In this document: positions 5,251 to 6,903 of the stretch, in pieces | Layout: every line of letters starts with the position of its first letter | Numbering within the stretch: the first letter of the stretch is position 1 | DNA from: Aquisalimonas sp. | GTDB taxonomy: Bacteria; Pseudomonadota; Gammaproteobacteria; Nitrococcales; Aquisalimonadaceae | Length of the DNA: 6,903 nucleotides | Assembly (NCBI GenBank): GCA_007127625.1 | Contig: SKYZ01000071.1 | Location: 1 to 6,903 of the forward strand | Reading direction: 5' to 3' | The notes under the pieces: generated by a model | The model's input: the letters and a program-made list of their open reading frames with translations, nothing else | The model's database searches: none | Told to the model about the DNA's origin: nothing | Made by a program: the position numbers and the translations under genes

Positions 5251-5282
5251 ACGGAACGCCGGACGCTCAGCATTCGGTGACG
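5238..5282. terminator. Compact hairpin spanning both stop codons of convergent permease and serine deaminase genes
   Basis: CGTCACCG (5238-5245) and CGGTGACG (5275-5282) are perfect 8-bp inverted repeats placed in the last codons of the two convergent genes. A smaller nested stem, CCGGC (5243-5247) with GCCGG (5258-5262), competes with the outer one at 5243-5245. With only 16 noncoding bases available, this may be a shared bidirectional terminator built into coding sequence. No T-run is present. Confidence 0.35.
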
Positions 5283-6619
5283 TTCACCGCCAGCCCGCCC
5301 CGGGAGGTCTCCTTGTACTTGGACTTCATGTCGCGGCCGGTGTCGCGCATGGTGCGCACCGCCTTGTCCAGGGACACCACGTGGCTGCCGTTGCCGCACA
5401 GGGCCAGGCGCTGGGCATTCACCGCCTTGACGCTGCCGACGGCGTTGCGCTCGATGCAGGGAATCTGCACCAGCCCGCCCACGGGATCGCAGGTCATGCC
5501 CAGGTGGTGTTCCAGTGCGATCTCGGCGGCGTTCTCCACCTGGGCGGGCGATCCGCCGGTGACTTCCGTGAGTCCGGCCGCCGCCATGGCGCAGGCAGAG
5601 CCCACCTCACCCTGACAGCCGGCCTCGGCACCGGAGATGGAGGCCCCGGCCTTGATGATCATGCCGATGGCGCCGGCGGTGAGGAGGTAGCGGATGACGC
5701 CGTCCTCGCTTGGCGCCGGGGTGTGATAGAGGTAGTAGTGCAGCACCGCCGGTACGATACCGGCGGCACCGTTGGTGGGCGCCGTGACAACGCGGCCGCC
5801 GGCGGCATTCTCCTCGTTCACGGCTATGGCATAGGCCCCCAGCCAGTCCATGGCCGCCAGCGGGTCATGGCCGGCCCCGTTCATGAGCCGTCGGTGCAGC
5901 CCCGGGGCCCGCCGCGGCACCCGGAGAGGCCCGGGAAGTTCGCCCTCGCTGGCCAGGCCGCGGGCGACGCAGTCCAGCATGACGTCGCGGATGCGCAGCA
6001 GTCCGGCGCGGGTCTCCGTCTCCGGACGCAGTATGGCTTCATTGGCGAGCATGACGTCGCTGATGGGTTCGCCGCGCTGCTCGCACAGGATCAGCAACTC
6101 CTGGGCGTTGATGAACGGGCGGGGCAGTGCCGGGCCGTCATCGGCCAGGCCTTCGCCGCGCAGAAAGCCGCCGCCGACGGAGTAGTAGTCCCGGGTTGTT
6201 ACCGGCTCGTCCGAGCTGTCCCGGGCGCTGAAGCGCAGACCGTTGGGGTGCTCCGGGAGGCTGCGACGGCCGTGAAAGACCAGATCGCGGTCCGGATGGA
6301 AGCGGATCTCCGCGCCGTTGCGGAGCTGCAGCCGGTGCCGTTGGCCGACGTCCTCGGCGAGCCGGGGCAGTGCCGCCGGGTCCACGGACTCCGGTTCGGC
6401 CCCATTGAGCCCGGCAAGCACCGCCGGGCCGCTGCCGTGGCCGCGACCGGTGGCGCCGAGGGAGCCGAACAGTTCTACCTTGAGTCGGGCGACCGACCCC
6501 AGCAGCCCTTCACGCTCCAGCGCCTCGACGAACAGCCCGGCCGCGCGCATGGGGCCCACCGTGTGCGAGCTGGACGGCCCGATGCCGATGCGGAAAAAGT
6601 CGAAAACACTCAGGGTCAT
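5267..6619 (-). CDS. sdaA: L-serine ammonia-lyase (iron-sulfur L-serine deaminase), single chain
   Basis: A 450-aa cytosolic enzyme that converts L-serine to pyruvate and ammonia with a [4Fe-4S] cluster. It begins [20 protein letters not shown], the family hallmark, with the beta domain to about residue 150 and the alpha catalytic domain after it. Visible motifs are [20 protein letters not shown] (55-73), [12 protein letters not shown] (279-290), [10 protein letters not shown] (334-343) and [12 protein letters not shown] (377-388). Cys335, Cys377 and Cys388 are the expected cluster ligands. The chain ends in Cys450, matching the Legionella-type enzyme in which the C-terminal cysteine also binds the cluster (established for that family, from memory). 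The start at 6619 has a near-perfect AGGAGG six to seven bases upstream, so the 11-residue upstream extension is rejected. Full length, no defects seen. It is convergent with the AEC permease; REP palindromes lie upstream. Confidence 0.95.
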   Translation of the reverse strand: MTLSVFDFFRIGIGPSSSHTVGPMRAAGLFVEALEREGLLGSVARLKVELFGSLGATGRGHGSGPAVLAGLNGAEPESVDPAALPRLAEDVGQRHRLQLRNGAEIRFHPDRDLVFHGRRSLPEHPNGLRFSARDSSDEPVTTRDYYSVGGGFLRGEGLADDGPALPRPFINAQELLILCEQRGEPISDVMLANEAILRPETETRAGLLRIRDVMLDCVARGLASEGELPGPLRVPRRAPGLHRRLMNGAGHDPLAAMDWLGAYAIAVNEENAAGGRVVTAPTNGAAGIVPAVLHYYLYHTPAPSEDGVIRYLLTAGAIGMIIKAGASISGAEAGCQGEVGSACAMAAAGLTEVTGGSPAQVENAAEIALEHHLGMTCDPVGGLVQIPCIERNAVGSVKAVNAQRLALCGNGSHVVSLDKAVRTMRDTGRDMKSKYKETSRGGLAVNVTEC

Positions 6620-6734
6620 GGGGCACCTCCTGCACAATGGGGGAGTGTGCACCGGTGAGCAGGGGAGCGCTTGTGATCCTGCGACGCTCAGGCGGTCGGG
6701 AGCGCCATCGGGATGGGCGTCGTTGGGGGGGTTC
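6620..6734 (-). other. Upstream region of the serine deaminase gene
   Basis: This stretch holds the strong AGGAGG ribosome site (about 6626-6631), a CACCGGTG palindrome near 6650-6657 and a run of seven G at 6725-6731. I see no convincing sigma-70 promoter; it is G+C-rich throughout. CGACGC (6682-6687) and GCGTCG (6717-6722) can pair and may be a remnant of another repeat unit. Confidence 0.4.
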
Positions 6735-6756
6735 TCGGTGCATCAAGATGCACCCG
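6735..6756 (-). repeat. REP-like palindrome A (bulged stem, GTCG foot)
   Basis: GGTGCAT (6737-6743), loop CAAG, ATGCACC (6748-6754) form a perfect 7-bp stem. The minus strand reads GTCGGGTGCAT at the stem foot and GCACCGA on the far side, so the stem extends by two base pairs across one bulged G. GTCG sits where the other palindromes of this cluster carry GTAG, so it looks like a diverged or variant foot. Confidence 0.6.
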
Positions 6757-6759
6757 ACG

Positions 6760-6784
6760 GGTCGCGGCTTGCGCCGCTCCTACA
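6760..6784 (-). repeat. REP palindrome B, inverted copy 1
   Basis: Read on the minus strand, this unit is TGTAGGA followed by GCGGC, loop GCAA, GCCGC and GACC. It is the exact reverse complement of 6871-6895. GTAG lies at the 5' foot, two bases before the stem, as in typical REP units recognised by RAYT transposases. The family resembles GTAGGAGCGGC-type repeats known from several gammaproteobacteria. Confidence 0.8.
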
Positions 6785-6810
6785 AGGTGGGCGGGGTGAT
6801 TCGCGTAATG

Positions 6811-6835
6811 CGTAGGCTGGATGTTTACATCCACC
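6811..6835 (+). repeat. REP-like palindrome C (GTAG foot, bulged stem)
   Basis: GTAG (6812-6815) leads into TGGATG (6818-6823), loop TTTA, CATCCA (6828-6833); the flanking GG and CC pair across a bulged C at 6817. Stem sequence differs from palindromes A and B, but the GTAG foot and 4-base loop are shared. It sits inside the inverted pair of palindrome B. Confidence 0.65.
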
Positions 6836-6870
6836 TTCCACGTCAGCCGCTCAGCACGACGGCGCCCCAC

Positions 6871-6895
6871 TGTAGGAGCGGCGCAAGCCGCGACC
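6871..6895 (+). repeat. REP palindrome B, inverted copy 2
   Basis: TGTAGGA, stem GCGGC, loop GCAA, GCCGC, then GACC: an exact 25-bp reverse complement of copy 1. The two copies are 86 bp apart and face each other, with palindrome C between them, forming a BIME-like composite. It may continue beyond the window end. Confidence 0.8.
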
Positions 6896-6903
6896 AGCCG
6901 CCA

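Noticed and set aside
4293..5615. 440-codon plus-strand open frame overlapping the AEC permease
   Set aside because: Shifted frame across a clear membrane-protein gene and then antisense to the deaminase; Arg/Gly/Pro-rich composition without domains.
5186..6658. 490-codon plus-strand open frame opposite the serine deaminase gene
   Set aside because: It is an antisense shadow of a well-supported gene in high-G+C DNA; its translation is Gly/Ala/Val/Arg-rich with no recognisable domain and it starts inside the permease gene.
6688..6870. 60-codon minus-strand frame in the REP mosaic
   Set aside because: It is simply translation through palindromes A, B and C; such repeat-derived frames are commonly mis-annotated as hypothetical proteins.

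Overview
The window is about two-thirds G+C and densely coded on both strands. Its gene content (MsrA, a YtjA-type DUF1328 protein, single-chain iron-sulfur L-serine deaminase, REP-type palindromes with a GTAG foot) fits a gammaproteobacterium. The acidic loops in the outer-membrane protein and in the periplasmic protein would suit a halophilic or haloalkaliphilic relative of the Ectothiorhodospiraceae or Halomonas groups, but that placement is an inference and is not proven by the sequence.

Layout. The 3' end of msrA (plus strand, 1-155) faces the 3' end of a minus-strand envelope cluster, and a perfect inverted pair of REP palindromes lies between them. The minus-strand cluster reads, in transcription order: a 166-aa secreted acidic protein (2319-1819), a 75-aa orphan ORF (1753-1526), a 52-aa lipoprotein (1384-1226), a 57-aa two-helix DUF1328 membrane protein (1174-1001) and an eight-strand-type outer-membrane beta-barrel protein (911-357). 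The last three look like a small cell-envelope operon. The lipoprotein and the DUF1328 protein are easily missed because they are so short.

Divergent from the 166-aa gene is a tandem-hotdog thioesterase (2451-3368, plus). It converges on a QsdR-like TetR-family regulator (4052-3432, minus) across a strong hairpin. The regulator is divergent from an AEC-family permease (4321-5250, plus). Their 268-bp shared upstream region is locally A+T-rich and holds an inverted repeat with 8-bp arms that is a reasonable operator candidate. The permease converges, with only 16 bp between stop codons, on an L-serine ammonia-lyase (6619-5267, minus) that has all four expected cluster cysteines, including one as its last residue.

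The final ~170 bp is a mosaic of at least three different REP-like palindromes, one of them present as a perfect inverted pair. No transposase, phage, CRISPR, tRNA or rRNA gene is visible. Most genes are ordinary chromosomal housekeeping or accessory genes. The least explained parts are the REP mosaics, the 166-aa/75-aa orphan pair and the thioesterase-regulator-permease neighbourhood.
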